A DNA stretch of 64,000 nucleotides from Hyphomicrobium_A sp964493785 (GTDB lineage Bacteria; Pseudomonadota; Alphaproteobacteria; Rhizobiales; Hyphomicrobiaceae): contig CAZBPM010000023.1 in the NCBI GenBank assembly GCA_964493785.1, forward strand, positions 1 to 64,000, read 5' to 3'. The notes beneath the pieces were generated by a model that was given only the letters and a program-made list of their open reading frames with translations, was not told the origin of the DNA and searched no databases. The translations under genes and the position numbers were made by a program. Positions 1 through 11,785 of this stretch are shown here, one piece after another (the stretch's first letter is position 1; each line of letters starts with the position of its first letter).

Positions 1-700
<700 letters not shown>

Positions 701-922
701 AAAGATTTGATACTGGTTTGGCTTGAAGATAAACTTCAAGGTCTGCGTAACGGGCACCTTCACACTAAACGCACCGCATCAGGGTTGCCCCGTCAGCTGT
801 ACATTTTGGTGATGGCTATGAAACGCAGTTTAGCCAGAGTTCTTTCGACCTTTCGTACCACTTGCGTAGCACTCAGGTCCGCCAGGACTCCGCCGCCTGC
901 GTTTCCCTTCCTTCAAATTCAA

Positions 923-936
923 TTGTCAAAGAGCAA
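923..936 (-). promoter_or_regulatory. boxA antitermination element in the rrn leader
   Basis: The minus strand reads TTGCTCTTTGACAA, close to the bacterial rrn boxA (TGCTCTTTAACA), about 225 bases upstream of mature 16S. In rrn operons boxA RNA is bound by NusB/S10 to make transcription resistant to Rho. It lies between the promoters and the 16S gene, as expected. The rest of 701-1090 is transcribed leader; I see no gene in it. Confidence 0.75.
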
Positions 937-1090
937 AACCAACAACCTAACGACACTTATCCATGAGCCAGCCCAACTAGGCTGTCTCTGAAGACAACGA
1001 GGCCCTTACCGGCTATTCCCCGGTAGAGAACCACGAGGTGTCCTGAGGCTATGTGGATGGCGGAGCACTGTGTGTCCGCCTGAGCCGTTG

Positions 1091-1119
1091 AATTAACACC
1101 AACGCGTTTGCGTTGTCAA
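1091..1119 (-). promoter_or_regulatory. rrn promoter P2 (sigma70-type)
   Basis: On the minus strand there is a perfect -35 hexamer TTGACA (1114-1119), a 17-base spacer and a -10 hexamer TTAATT (1091-1096). Transcription would start near 1084 and give a leader of about 380 bases containing boxA. The perfect -35 and ideal spacing make this a strong candidate; the -10 departs from consensus. Confidence 0.6.
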
Positions 1120-1229
1120 CACCCCGGCTCAAAAATCCCGAAAGCAACCTGCCGGTCACATCCGACGTCCGAGGGTTTTCACCGCTCTTCAGTCCGGCCC
1201 GACCGGCGTGTCGTCGTCGGGACGGCGTG

Positions 1230-1282
1230 TATCTATGACCGATGTTCGGATCTTGCAAGCCCTTTTTTGAATTTTTTGCATC
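1230..1282 (-). promoter_or_regulatory. rrn promoter P1 with UP-like element
   Basis: On the minus strand there is a -35 TTGCAA (1253-1258), a 17-base spacer and a -10 TAGATA (1230-1235). It is preceded by two A-runs at 1261-1282 that resemble an UP element bound by the RNA polymerase alpha subunit. With the site at 1091-1119 this gives a tandem P1/P2 arrangement about 140 bases apart. The stretch 1283-1521 between P1 and the divergent peptidase gene shows no further gene. Confidence 0.5.
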
Positions 1283-1521
1283 AGCCCCGAAAAACCTGGG
1301 CCGTTAACCACCCTCCGCCTGACCGCGCCATCAGGAAGCCCGCATTTTGAGGCCCATCGGCCCGGGTTTGTCCTTCTGGGGAAATCGACGGCGCGGCCAG
1401 GCAGTTTGCTGTATCCTGCCACTGATCCGCGCCGAACGAGCTTTCCGCGATCGGGACGGCGCCAGCAAGCCGCGCACTGAGGTGCCGCGGCTATCCGCAC
1501 TGGGGGAAGGTTTCAGGGCTC

Positions 1522-3537
1522 GTGGTCGACCGCCGCCGCTATTCTCCACATGGACGGTTTGGAGCACTCGCCGCCGCCAAGCGCGAAAGCGGGCTGCAGC
1601 AGCTGTACCGCGGCCGCGCCGCAAGCTCCTTCAAGGACCTTTACGACACTGACCACGCCGAAAGCCGCCAGGGCGGGCGCTTCCGCTGGCTCGTAAGCAC
1701 TTGCCTTGCAGCTGCCGTCGGCGCGGTATCGATCCTCGTGGTCGTCTACGGCTCCACGGACACGCGCGAAAGCAGGGGCGGCTTCCTTCCTGCCCTCACC
1801 GAGATCGGAGAATCCAGCCTCTCCGGCCGGGACTTGCCCATCGTTCGCGACAGCGAGGGACTGAAGTGGGCGACGCCAAAGAGCGATCGCCTCAAGGTCA
1901 CCAGCGGAGCCGTTACCGTCCGCTACCTGGTCAACGAGCAGGTCAAGCAGCGCCGCCTCGGGCGCGAATACATCCACGCCAAGCCCTACGCCCGCATCGT
2001 CGCGCGCCTTGCCCCGGTGCCGGCCGAGTACCAAGCAAAAGTCCCCCCTTTCAATCCGCTCAGCCTCTATGCGACTCAGACGGTCAATCCGGGTGAAGAC
2101 AGTGAATCCGAGACCACCAATCAGGGCAACGTCAGCGTCAACATCATCGAGCTGCTCGGCGGGATTCTCCCCGATGAGGATCGCCAGGAGCTCGACGATG
2201 CCGAGGTCGCCCTGCACGTCGAAGCCGCGCGCGAAGCTGAAACCGAAGCCGAGTTGATCCGCGCCGGTGCCGAGGCCGAGGCCGGCCGCAATGCCGACGA
2301 TATGCCGCTCGATGCCGACACCGCCGCCCCCAACACCACGGTGCTCGTAAAGCCGACGCAGGCCGAGGAGGATACGCTCGCCGACCTCGAGGGCCGCGAG
2401 ACGCAGGTCGTGCGTGTCGGCCAGGGCGATACGCTCCGCAAGATCCTGGCCCGCGTCGGCGCCGACAGCTGGCAGGTGCGCGGCATGATCGAGGCGGCGC
2501 GCAACATCTTCCCCGAGTCCAGCCTTGTCGAAGGCCAGGAAGTGCGCATAACGCTGGTTCCCTCGCTCACCCGTCGCGATCGCAAGGAGCCCGCGCGCTT
2601 CTCGGTATTCTCCGGCGGGCACGATCATCTCGTCACCGTCACGCGCAACGCCGCCGGTGAATTCGTTGCCAGCAAATCCTCGACCATGGCCGAGGAAATC
2701 GCCAACGCCGCGCTCGACGACAACGATCGCGCATCGACGTCGAGCGTCTATTCCAGCGTATTTTATGCTGGCCTGCTGCAGCATCTGCCCGAGGACGTCA
2801 TCACCAAGGTGATGAAGGTTCACGCCTCTCAGACCGACTTCCGCCGTCGTCTGAGGCCGGGCGATGCGATCGAGTTTTTCTTCGACATGAAGGACGATGC
2901 GAAGGCGGATAGTCCGCCCGGAGAGTTGCTCTACACGTCGATCACGAGCGGCAGCGAAACCTATAGATTCTACCGTTTCCGCACCCCCGACGGCGTTGTC
3001 GACTACTACGACGAGAAGGGTAACAACTCGAAGCAGTTCCTGATGCGCCGGCCCGTCAGAGGCGACGTTCGTCTCGCGTCCGGCTTCGGCATGCGCTTCC
3101 ATCCCCTGCTGAACGAGCGCCGAATGCACACCGGCGTCGACTGGGCGACATCGCCCGGAACGCCAATTCTCGCTGCCGGTACCGGCGTCATCGAGGAGGC
3201 GGGGCGCAAAGGTCAGTACGGCAACTACGTGCGCATCCGTCATCCCAACGGCTACCACACCGCCTACGGCCACTTGCTGCGCTTCAGGAAGGGTATCGTC
3301 GCCGGTGCCAAGGTTCGTCAGGGCGAAATCATCGGTTATGTCGGCTCAACCGGTCTCGCCTCCGGCCCTCATCTTCACTACGAGGTGCTGATCAATTCGC
3401 GCTTCGTCGATCCGCTCGCGATCCAGGTCCCGCGCGAGCGCGAGCTTACCGGTCGACAGCTGGCTGAGTTCCAGAAGGAGCGCCAGCGCATCGACGAGCT
3501 GCGCCATCTCGCGCCCGTCATGACCGCCAGCAAATAA
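1522..3537 (+). CDS. M23 family metallopeptidase with LysM-like domain (murein hydrolase)
   Basis: Predicted inner-membrane-anchored, zinc-dependent peptidoglycan endopeptidase of 671 residues. A cytoplasmic N-terminus is followed by one membrane segment (about residues 57-76). An acidic linker and a LysM/OapA-like segment (about 290-345, with VGQGDTLRKIL) come next, then a C-terminal M23 domain. The M23 zinc ligands are all visible: H536 and D540 in HTGVD and H619 in the HLHYE motif, so the enzyme should be active. The start is a GTG; the GGAAGG at 1505-1510 is a somewhat distant ribosome site. The family cuts or remodels septal and side-wall murein. It diverges from the rRNA operon. The exact start is the main doubt. 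Confidence 0.9.
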   Translation: MVDRRRYSPHGRFGALAAAKRESGLQQLYRGRAASSFKDLYDTDHAESRQGGRFRWLVSTCLAAAVGAVSILVVVYGSTDTRESRGGFLPALTEIGESSLSGRDLPIVRDSEGLKWATPKSDRLKVTSGAVTVRYLVNEQVKQRRLGREYIHAKPYARIVARLAPVPAEYQAKVPPFNPLSLYATQTVNPGEDSESETTNQGNVSVNIIELLGGILPDEDRQELDDAEVALHVEAAREAETEAELIRAGAEAEAGRNADDMPLDADTAAPNTTVLVKPTQAEEDTLADLEGRETQVVRVGQGDTLRKILARVGADSWQVRGMIEAARNIFPESSLVEGQEVRITLVPSLTRRDRKEPARFSVFSGGHDHLVTVTRNAAGEFVASKSSTMAEEIANAALDDNDRASTSSVYSSVFYAGLLQHLPEDVITKVMKVHASQTDFRRRLRPGDAIEFFFDMKDDAKADSPPGELLYTSITSGSETYRFYRFRTPDGVVDYYDEKGNNSKQFLMRRPVRGDVRLASGFGMRFHPLLNERRMHTGVDWATSPGTPILAAGTGVIEEAGRKGQYGNYVRIRHPNGYHTAYGHLLRFRKGIVAGAKVRQGEIIGYVGSTGLASGPHLHYEVLINSRFVDPLAIQVPRERELTGRQLAEFQKERQRIDELRHLAPVMTASK

Positions 3538-3657
3538 GCTCCGCTAGTCCGGCAATCCGGGTTTGAGCTTTACGAAATTGAAACGGGTCCAGCTGCCATT
3601 CGCTTGCTAGCTTTGCCGCAGGTCACTGTGGAGATTGTCTCGCATCGGAGGACGCAA

Positions 3658-3816
3658 ATGGTTTCGGGTACGCCACCAGGACGTATTACTAAGCTCGCAG
3701 CTGCCTGGGCAGACTGGCTCGTCGCAAAGCTCGAACCGCCTAAGCCGAAGCGCAACGCGCCCGCACAGCCACCCAAGCTCGTGAAGTCAGGCGAGCCCGC
3801 GACGCGCGCCGCCTAG
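3658..3816 (+). CDS. Small hypothetical protein, 52 aa, Pro/Lys-rich
   Basis: A 52-residue reading frame whose ATG is preceded by GGAGGA with 5 bases between, an excellent ribosome site. The N-terminal half could form an amphipathic helix (ITKLAAAWADWLVAKLEPP); the tail is rich in Pro, Lys and Ala (KPKRNAPAQPPKLVKS). There is no signal peptide or membrane segment, and I do not recognise a family. It stands alone between the M23 peptidase and the clpB terminator. The strong ribosome site is the main reason to call it. Confidence 0.5.
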   Translation: MVSGTPPGRITKLAAAWADWLVAKLEPPKPKRNAPAQPPKLVKSGEPATRAA

Positions 3817-3862
3817 CCCTCTGAGACTAGCGAGGCTGCAAGGCACATCGGACACGCGCAAT

Positions 3863-3895
3863 GAAAACGGCGCCCGAACGGGTGTTCGGACGCCG
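3863..3895 (-). terminator. Intrinsic terminator of clpB
   Basis: Read on the minus strand, a 12-base-pair stem with one mismatch (3868-3895; arms CGGCGTCCGAAC and GTTCGGGCGCCG, loop ACCC) is followed by TTTTC. It begins 26 bases past the clpB stop codon. This is the classic stem plus U-tract form. Confidence 0.75.
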
Positions 3896-3920
3896 CTGAA
3901 TTGGCCAACCAAGCAACAGC

Positions 3921-6518
<2,598 letters not shown>

Positions 6519-6548
6519 GAGTTCCCTCCTCAGCGCACCGATCCGCCC

Positions 6549-6573
6549 AGATGGCACGGGCCGGCGCCTTCAA
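6549..6573 (-). promoter_or_regulatory. Putative sigma32 (RpoH) promoter of clpB
   Basis: On the minus strand TTGAAG (6568-6573) is followed, 13 bases later, by CCATCT (6549-6554), resembling the heat-shock sigma consensus TTGAA / CCCCAT-T. The -10 ends 30 bases before the clpB ATG. The -10 is only a partial match. clpB is a standard RpoH target, which raises the prior. Confidence 0.4.
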
Positions 6574-6717
6574 CGTCAGGATTGACGGAGGCTCCGGCGA
6601 CCTACCGGCATGGCAGCATCGTCCGGAAACCTTTCCAACACGTGATATAGTGTGATCGAAACCGCACAAAAGGGGCCTACGTCGGCCCGTTCGCACCTTC
6701 TTTGAGTTGCATCAACG

Positions 6718-7491
6718 ATGGCATCCGAAAGTGGGCCCGGCGTTCGCGGCCTCTACCGCTATCCCGTAAAAGGCCTGTCGCCACAGGCGCTCGAACGCCT
6801 CGTCTTGAGGGCTGGCCAGACCGTCCCGTTCGATCGCGCCTATGCCATCGAAAACGGCCCGGGCCGCTTCGATCCCGAACACCCCGCGCATCTGCCAAAG
6901 ATCAACTTCTTGATGCTGATGCGCAATGAGCGTCTGGCAACTCTCGAAACGAGGTTCGACGACGACAGCGAAACGCTCACCGTCCTGCGTGCCGGCAAGC
7001 AGGTCGCGCGCGGCGACCTCAGGACACCGCTCGGCCGCAAGATGATCGAGCAATTCTTCGCCGCCTACATGCAGGCCGAACTGCGCGGCGCTCCGCGCAT
7101 CGTCGCCGCTCCCGGACATTCCTTCTCCGACGTGGCTGCCAAATGCCTGCACGTCGTCAGCCTCGCGTCCCTGCACGAGCTGGAGCGCGTTGTCGGCCGC
7201 CCCGTCAACCCGTTGCGATTCCGTCCGAATGTTGTGATCGACGGCATCCGCCCATGGTCGGAGTTCGAATGGAAGGGAAAGCCGCTCCGGATCGGTGGGG
7301 TCAGCTTGGAGTTCATCAAGCGGACGGAACGCTGCGCCGCGACGGACGTCGACCCGGAAACCGGCAAGCGCGACATGGCAATACCGATCGCTCTCAAGCG
7401 CGCCTTCGGACATACCGACTTCGGCGTATACGTGCGCGTCACGTCCGACGGCACCATGGCCGTTGGCGACCCGGTCGAGGTCGGGCACTGA
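6718..7491 (+). CDS. MOSC domain-containing protein
   Basis: A 257-residue protein with a MOSC N-terminal beta-barrel domain (begins VRGLYRYPVKGLSPQ) and a MOSC domain (about 110-257). MOSC proteins handle sulfur from the molybdenum cofactor or act as Moco-dependent reductases such as YcbX/mARC-type enzymes. The conserved cysteine expected to ligand molybdenum is visible in the TERCAATDVDPETG motif, so the site looks intact. The substrate cannot be told from sequence. It is monocistronic, with opposing genes on both sides. Confidence 0.88.
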   Translation: MASESGPGVRGLYRYPVKGLSPQALERLVLRAGQTVPFDRAYAIENGPGRFDPEHPAHLPKINFLMLMRNERLATLETRFDDDSETLTVLRAGKQVARGDLRTPLGRKMIEQFFAAYMQAELRGAPRIVAAPGHSFSDVAAKCLHVVSLASLHELERVVGRPVNPLRFRPNVVIDGIRPWSEFEWKGKPLRIGGVSLEFIKRTERCAATDVDPETGKRDMAIPIALKRAFGHTDFGVYVRVTSDGTMAVGDPVEVGH

Positions 7492-7611
7492 AAGCGTCGC
7501 GTCCTCGGCAATGACGCTCAGCGAGACTGGCCGATAGGCCTCCCTCCCCCTGGCTGGGCGCAGAAAGTGCGGAGGCCCGGCCCCACATCAGCATGCGGTC
7601 TGTGACCACAA

Positions 7612-7643
7612 ACAAAAACGGCCGCCTCGCGAAGAGGCGGCCG
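7612..7643 (-). terminator. Intrinsic terminator of the DUF4167 gene
   Basis: A perfect 10-base-pair stem (7634-7643 with 7619-7628, loop 5) is followed on the minus strand by GTTTTTG. It lies about 50 bases past the stop of the DUF4167 gene. Confidence 0.75.
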
Positions 7644-7691
7644 AAATGCATTTGTCATCTGAGGCTCAGGGAACCCTGGCCCCCGATCCCG

Positions 7692-8516
7692 CTAATCGCG
7701 GTCTGCCTCGTCGGTCGCAGCTGCTGCGCCGTTCACCTCGCCGCCGTTGGTCTCGCGGCGCGGCCGGCGAACCGGCCGGCGCAGGAACTCGGGCTGCTCA
7801 TGTTGCTGCTGCGGGAAGCGATCGCGCCGCTGCTGAACCGGCTGACCTTCGGCGACAGGCTGCTGGCTAACCGCCTCAACGGCATCGGGATTTCGGTTTC
7901 GCATCTGCGGGGCAGCATGCTGCTCACCCCCGCCAAAATCGCGTCGCTCGCCGCGGTCTGGACGATCGCCACGGTCCCCGCGGTCACCACGATCTCCGCG
8001 GTCGCCACGATCTCCCCGGTCGCCCCTGTCCTGGTTCCGATTGCGGTCATTCCGATCGCGATCGCGGAAACGGCCCTGCCCTTCGAAGCGCTGACCGTCC
8101 TGACGCTGGTCGTTGTGGCGTACGTGCGGTTGCTGCGTGTGCCCCGGGTGCTGGAACGACGGCTGCATATCGCCATCATCGCCCTCGTCGTCCCCCTCCT
8201 CGTCGCCGTCGTCGTTGAAGGTGCGAAGGCGTGCAATGCCGCCGTTCACGTCAGGGCCGCCCTGGCCGACCTGCTGTTCGCGGAAGGCCATGATGATGCG
8301 GTTGTAATGCTCGGCATGCTGCAGGTAGTTCTCTGCCAGGACCGGATCGCCTGATGACCCTGCGTCGCGCGCGAGCGACATATATTTCTCGGCGATATGC
8401 GATGGCGTACCGCGGATTTTAACGTCCGGCCCGGTGCTCTCGAAGCTGCGCGTAAGCGGGCTTTGCCCCTTGCGATTACGGCCGCGTCCCCGGCGGTTCT
8501 GCTGTCCTTGCCTCAT
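7692..8516 (-). CDS. DUF4167 domain protein with RGD-repeat tail
   Basis: A 274-residue, highly charged protein. The N-terminal part holds the conserved DUF4167 region (about 5-85; basic start RGRGRNRKG, then PDVKIRGTPSHIAEKY and AENYLQHAEHYNRII), found across Hyphomicrobiales. After an acidic patch (about 102-116) comes a low-complexity region dominated by Arg, Asp, Asn and Gln, with eight RGD/RGE-type triplets at about residues 164-190. The role is unknown; the Arg/Gly-rich composition resembles RNA-associated proteins, which is inference. The final part is Gln/Arg-rich. It is probably monocistronic, with its own terminator. Confidence 0.85.
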   Translation of the reverse strand: MRQGQQNRRGRGRNRKGQSPLTRSFESTGPDVKIRGTPSHIAEKYMSLARDAGSSGDPVLAENYLQHAEHYNRIIMAFREQQVGQGGPDVNGGIARLRTFNDDGDEEGDDEGDDGDMQPSFQHPGHTQQPHVRHNDQRQDGQRFEGQGRFRDRDRNDRNRNQDRGDRGDRGDRGDRGDRGDRGDRPDRGERRDFGGGEQHAAPQMRNRNPDAVEAVSQQPVAEGQPVQQRRDRFPQQQHEQPEFLRRPVRRPRRETNGGEVNGAAAATDEADRD

Positions 8517-8888
8517 TGGCTCCGTTCTCAGTAGTGATGAAACGAAATACGTCCCGCCTCTCCGCCAGCGTCATTCGCTGGGCCCTGAAGGCGCGTGACA
8601 CCGCCGTCCTCGGCCAGTTTCTGGCGAGCGCTCAAGCGCACGCTGTGTCTCAATCCCGTGACGCTCAACCGGCAGCTGCTACTTCCGATTGGAATTGGGC
8701 GTTGCCCGCCATACGGCTAGCGATCGCCTTTCAGCGGAAGCATAGGGTTTCGGATTACGATCCCCCGCGCTGGTATCCCAGCTCGTGTGGCCGGTCAGGC
8801 TCCGACACTGAAGCGCGCCACACGTTCAATCGGCTTCGTTCAGACTAGCGCGGAACCGGAGCAAATCAAACCTTTTCTTTGCGACCAT
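8517..8888. other. Intergenic, no gene seen
   Basis: 372 bases lie between the DUF4167 start and the prmC stop. Open frames here lack ribosome sites and coding character. It should contain the DUF4167 promoter, but I cannot point to convincing hexamers, and there is no clear prmC terminator. Confidence 0.5.
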
Positions 8889-9767
8889 TTATAACTGTAG
8901 CCGCAACGCCACACACCGGGTGTGGCCTCCGAGGTCACAATAGCTGCATACTTCTGCCTGGCGTGTCTTAACGAACGCTTGATGCAGCAGGACTGCCACA
9001 GATTCCGCCTGCCCCGCGCCGACCTCCAGCACGACCCAGCCATTCAAAACCCCGTCGAGCCCCTCGGCGATCCGCCGGTAGAGGTCGAGCCCATCCTGGC
9101 CACCGTCCAGCGCCGCAACGGGATCGTACTCCCGCACGTCTCGGCTAAGACCGGCGATCTCCGCGCTCGCGATGTAGGGAGGATTGCTGACCACTAGGTC
9201 GAACGAGTCTGACACACCGTCGAAAACATCGTGCATTTCAAAGTCGGCCCGTCCCGCGAGCCCGAGGCGCTCCGCATTGGCCGCTGCGGTGGACAGCGCA
9301 TCGCGGCTGACGTCCGTGCCGAGCCCAGTCGCATGCGGCAGCTCCGCCAGCAGCGTTAGCAACAGGCAACCCGTACCTGTCCCGATATCGAGGATACGGA
9401 TGGGCCGCTCACGCCACCCCTCACGCTCGGCGATCGCCAGCGCGGCCTCGATCAGTGTTTCGCTATCCGCCCGCGGATCGAGCGTCGCCGGCGAGAGCTG
9501 AAAGCTGCGGCCGTAGAACTCGCGCTCGCCAAGAATTCGCGACACCGGCTCATGCGCAGCCCGGCGCTTCACCGTCTCTTCGAGGCGCGACAGCACGGCA
9601 TCGGACAAAGGACGCTCGGGATAGGCGATGATATCCGCCGTCGTGCAACCCGATGCTGCCGCGACGAGCAACCGCGCGTCACGTCCGGCGCCGTCGACGC
9701 CGGCCGCAGCGAGACTCTGCTGCGCAGCGCGCGCCGCCCCGCCCAGCGTCGCCGGACCGCTAGCCAT
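8889..9767 (-). CDS. prmC: Release factor glutamine N5-methyltransferase PrmC
   Basis: A 292-residue SAM-dependent enzyme that methylates the Gln of the GGQ motif in release factors RF1 and RF2. The N-terminal helical domain is followed by the Rossmann methyltransferase with motif I DIGTGTG (about 127-133) and the substrate-binding NPPY (195-198). Length is typical. Its start overlaps the end of prfA by 8 bases, so the two are co-transcribed and probably translationally coupled; its substrate is the neighbour's product. Confidence 0.96.
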   Translation of the reverse strand: MASGPATLGGAARAAQQSLAAAGVDGAGRDARLLVAAASGCTTADIIAYPERPLSDAVLSRLEETVKRRAAHEPVSRILGEREFYGRSFQLSPATLDPRADSETLIEAALAIAEREGWRERPIRILDIGTGTGCLLLTLLAELPHATGLGTDVSRDALSTAAANAERLGLAGRADFEMHDVFDGVSDSFDLVVSNPPYIASAEIAGLSRDVREYDPVAALDGGQDGLDLYRRIAEGLDGVLNGWVVLEVGAGQAESVAVLLHQAFVKTRQAEVCSYCDLGGHTRCVALRLQL

Positions 9768-10842
9768 TGTTCTCCAGGTCCGCGAGCTGGGTCGCCTGGA
9801 AGTCGGTGGTCAGCGCGTCGATCATCTCGTCGAGCCCCGAGCCGTCCAGAACCGTATCGAGCTTGTGCAGGGTTAGGTTGATCCGGTGATCGGTGACCCG
9901 CCCCTGCGGGAAGTTGTACGTGCGGATACGCTGCGAGCGATCACCCGACCCGACTTGCCCTTTACGCGCCTGCGCACGCGCCGAATCCGCCCGCTCCCGT
10001 TCCAATTCGTAGACGCGCGAGCGCAGCACCTGCATCGCCAAACGGCGGTTCTGGTGCTGGGACTTCTCCGCCGAGACAACCACGATGCCGGTCGGCAAGT
10101 GAGTCATGCGCACCGCCGAATCTGTCTTGTTGACGTGCTGGCCGCCAGCGCCTCCCGCCCGCATCGTGTCGATGCGGATATCCTCCGGCCGGATATCGAC
10201 GTCGATATCCTCCGCCTCGGGGAGCACCGCGACGGTCGCCGCGGATGTATGGATTCGTCCACTAGTCTCGGTCGCCGGCACGCGCTGTACCCGGTGTACG
10301 CCGGATTCGAACTTCAGCTTCGCGAACACGCCCTCGCCCGAGATCGAGGCGACGATTTCCTTGTACCCGCCGAGATCATTCTCCGACTCCGAGATGATCT
10401 CGACTTTCCACCCGCGCAGCTCGGCATAACGGCTGTACATACGGAACAGGTCAGCCGCGAACAGCGCCGCCTCGTCGCCCCCCGTACCCGCGCGCACTTC
10501 TAAGATCGCGCTCCGCTCGTCGGCAGCATCCTTAGGCAACAGGAGGATCTTGAGCTGCTGCTCCAGCTCATCGAGACGGGGCTCCAGCGCATCGAGGTCG
10601 TCGCGCGCCATGCCCACCATTTCCTTGTCTGACGATGGGTCCTGGATCAGCGCCTTGAGATCGGCACGCTCCCTCTCCGCCGCGCGCAGTGCCTCGATCG
10701 TCCCGATCAGCGGATTGAGCTGCGCGAACTCCTTGGTCAGCTTGGCATAGGTTGCCTGGTTCACGCCCGCGTTGAGCTCGGCCTGAATGGTATTCCAGCG
10801 CCCGACCATCTTCTCGAGCTTGTCTTGTGGGATGCCGACCAT
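9760..10842 (-). CDS. prfA: Peptide chain release factor 1
   Basis: A 360-residue class I release factor that ends translation at UAA and UAG. The RF1-type recognition motif PAT (189-191) and the catalytic GGQ (233-235, in AGGAGGQHVNKTDSA) are both present. Length matches the family. It sits upstream of prmC with an 8-base overlap. A 108-base gap separates it from the membrane HTH gene upstream, which may belong to the same transcript. Confidence 0.97.
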   Translation of the reverse strand: MVGIPQDKLEKMVGRWNTIQAELNAGVNQATYAKLTKEFAQLNPLIGTIEALRAAERERADLKALIQDPSSDKEMVGMARDDLDALEPRLDELEQQLKILLLPKDAADERSAILEVRAGTGGDEAALFAADLFRMYSRYAELRGWKVEIISESENDLGGYKEIVASISGEGVFAKLKFESGVHRVQRVPATETSGRIHTSAATVAVLPEAEDIDVDIRPEDIRIDTMRAGGAGGQHVNKTDSAVRMTHLPTGIVVVSAEKSQHQNRRLAMQVLRSRVYELERERADSARAQARKGQVGSGDRSQRIRTYNFPQGRVTDHRINLTLHKLDTVLDGSGLDEMIDALTTDFQATQLADLENNG

Positions 10843-10950
10843 GATTCTCGAAACATAATGCAGGAACGGTCCGTCCTGTGAGGCGAACCGGCTGAGGCTG
10901 TTCTAGGGTGGATTTACGGGCACCCGCGCCGCGACGCGGCGCATCTAATC

Positions 10951-11751
10951 CTATTGGGCCGCCGTCTGCAATTTGTCGCCCTTGCGCGTGCGGGGATCGG
11001 GAACATCGATCCAGCGCAATCCATCCCGGACCGGCGCCATCCGGACGATGACATAGTTCTGCGCGCCCCGGACGATGCGCTTCATAGATGGAGGAAGCTG
11101 GGAGACCGCAGCCTCCAGCACCGCCGTCTGCGTGATGAGCACGATGAGAGCCACCCCGAGCGTGACCGTGAAAAGCGCCATACCCGGCTTGCCGGCGTGA
11201 TCGTTGACCACCCTGCGCATACTGCGGGCAGCCTCGGCCGCCTTGCGGCCGCCACCGCCGATGGCCTTCAGGAGAGGCGCCCCCTGCTGGCCGAGCGCGG
11301 GCATCATCCTCGGCCGTGACGGCCCACGCGCCACCACGGGCGCCTGCTCGCGCGGCAGCTCGACGAAAAGTTGCTCGAGCACATGCAGCACCGGCCGCGG
11401 ATCTAGCCCGGCAAAACCCGCATAGGTGCGCACGATGCGGCAGGTCTCGGGCCAGGGAGGCAACACGCCGATGTGTCCGGCTTCGAGCGCCGCAACGATG
11501 TCGACCCTGGTAGCAAGGGCCTGCGCAGCCTGCATGGGGCTGAGCTGCAAAGCTTTTCTGAGGTCACGGAAGAAGCGCGCTACCTCGGCCGCCATCGAAG
11601 CGGGAGGCACGGGCGACGCTGCGCCATAGGCATCGTGCACGCCGTGTGGACGCGCAACAGAATAGGGTCTTGCCGGCTCATAGCCTTCACGCATGACCAA
11701 CGCCACTGACGATCGGAACTGGATGTTCCCCCAGCAGCCATCGTCCGACAA
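10951..11751 (-). CDS. Membrane-anchored helix-turn-helix protein (RodZ-like N-domain)
   Basis: A 266-residue protein of uncertain function. Residues about 59-118 form a RodZ/HTH_25-like helix-turn-helix (FFRDLRKALQLSPMQAAQAL). A basic Arg/Pro linker follows, with one membrane helix (about 191-213) and a short extracytoplasmic tail of about 50 residues. This is the topology of RodZ, but with a much shorter periplasmic part, so a role in cell shape is only a suggestion. It lies between ptsP and prfA on the same strand. The N-terminal 20 residues may not be translated, since a second Met (MREGYEPARP) is available. Confidence 0.7.
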   Translation of the reverse strand: MSDDGCWGNIQFRSSVALVMREGYEPARPYSVARPHGVHDAYGAASPVPPASMAAEVARFFRDLRKALQLSPMQAAQALATRVDIVAALEAGHIGVLPPWPETCRIVRTYAGFAGLDPRPVLHVLEQLFVELPREQAPVVARGPSRPRMMPALGQQGAPLLKAIGGGGRKAAEAARSMRRVVNDHAGKPGMALFTVTLGVALIVLITQTAVLEAAVSQLPPSMKRIVRGAQNYVIVRMAPVRDGLRWIDVPDPRTRKGDKLQTAAQ

Positions 11752-11785
11752 CCGCAGCGGCTTGTCCAGCCGCTAAGCGCATTCG

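Noticed and set aside
1513..3273. Long minus-strand open frame of 586 codons opposite the M23 peptidase
   Set aside because: The plus strand encodes a clear M23 domain with all zinc ligands; the minus frame has no recognisable domain and arises from GC-rich codon use.
6635..6655. Apparent palindrome around CACGTGATATAGTGTG upstream of the MOSC gene
   Set aside because: On pairing base by base only the outer three positions match; not a real inverted repeat.
8516..8848. 110-codon plus-strand frame in the gap before prmC
   Set aside because: No ribosome site, no recognisable domain and composition unlike neighbouring proteins.
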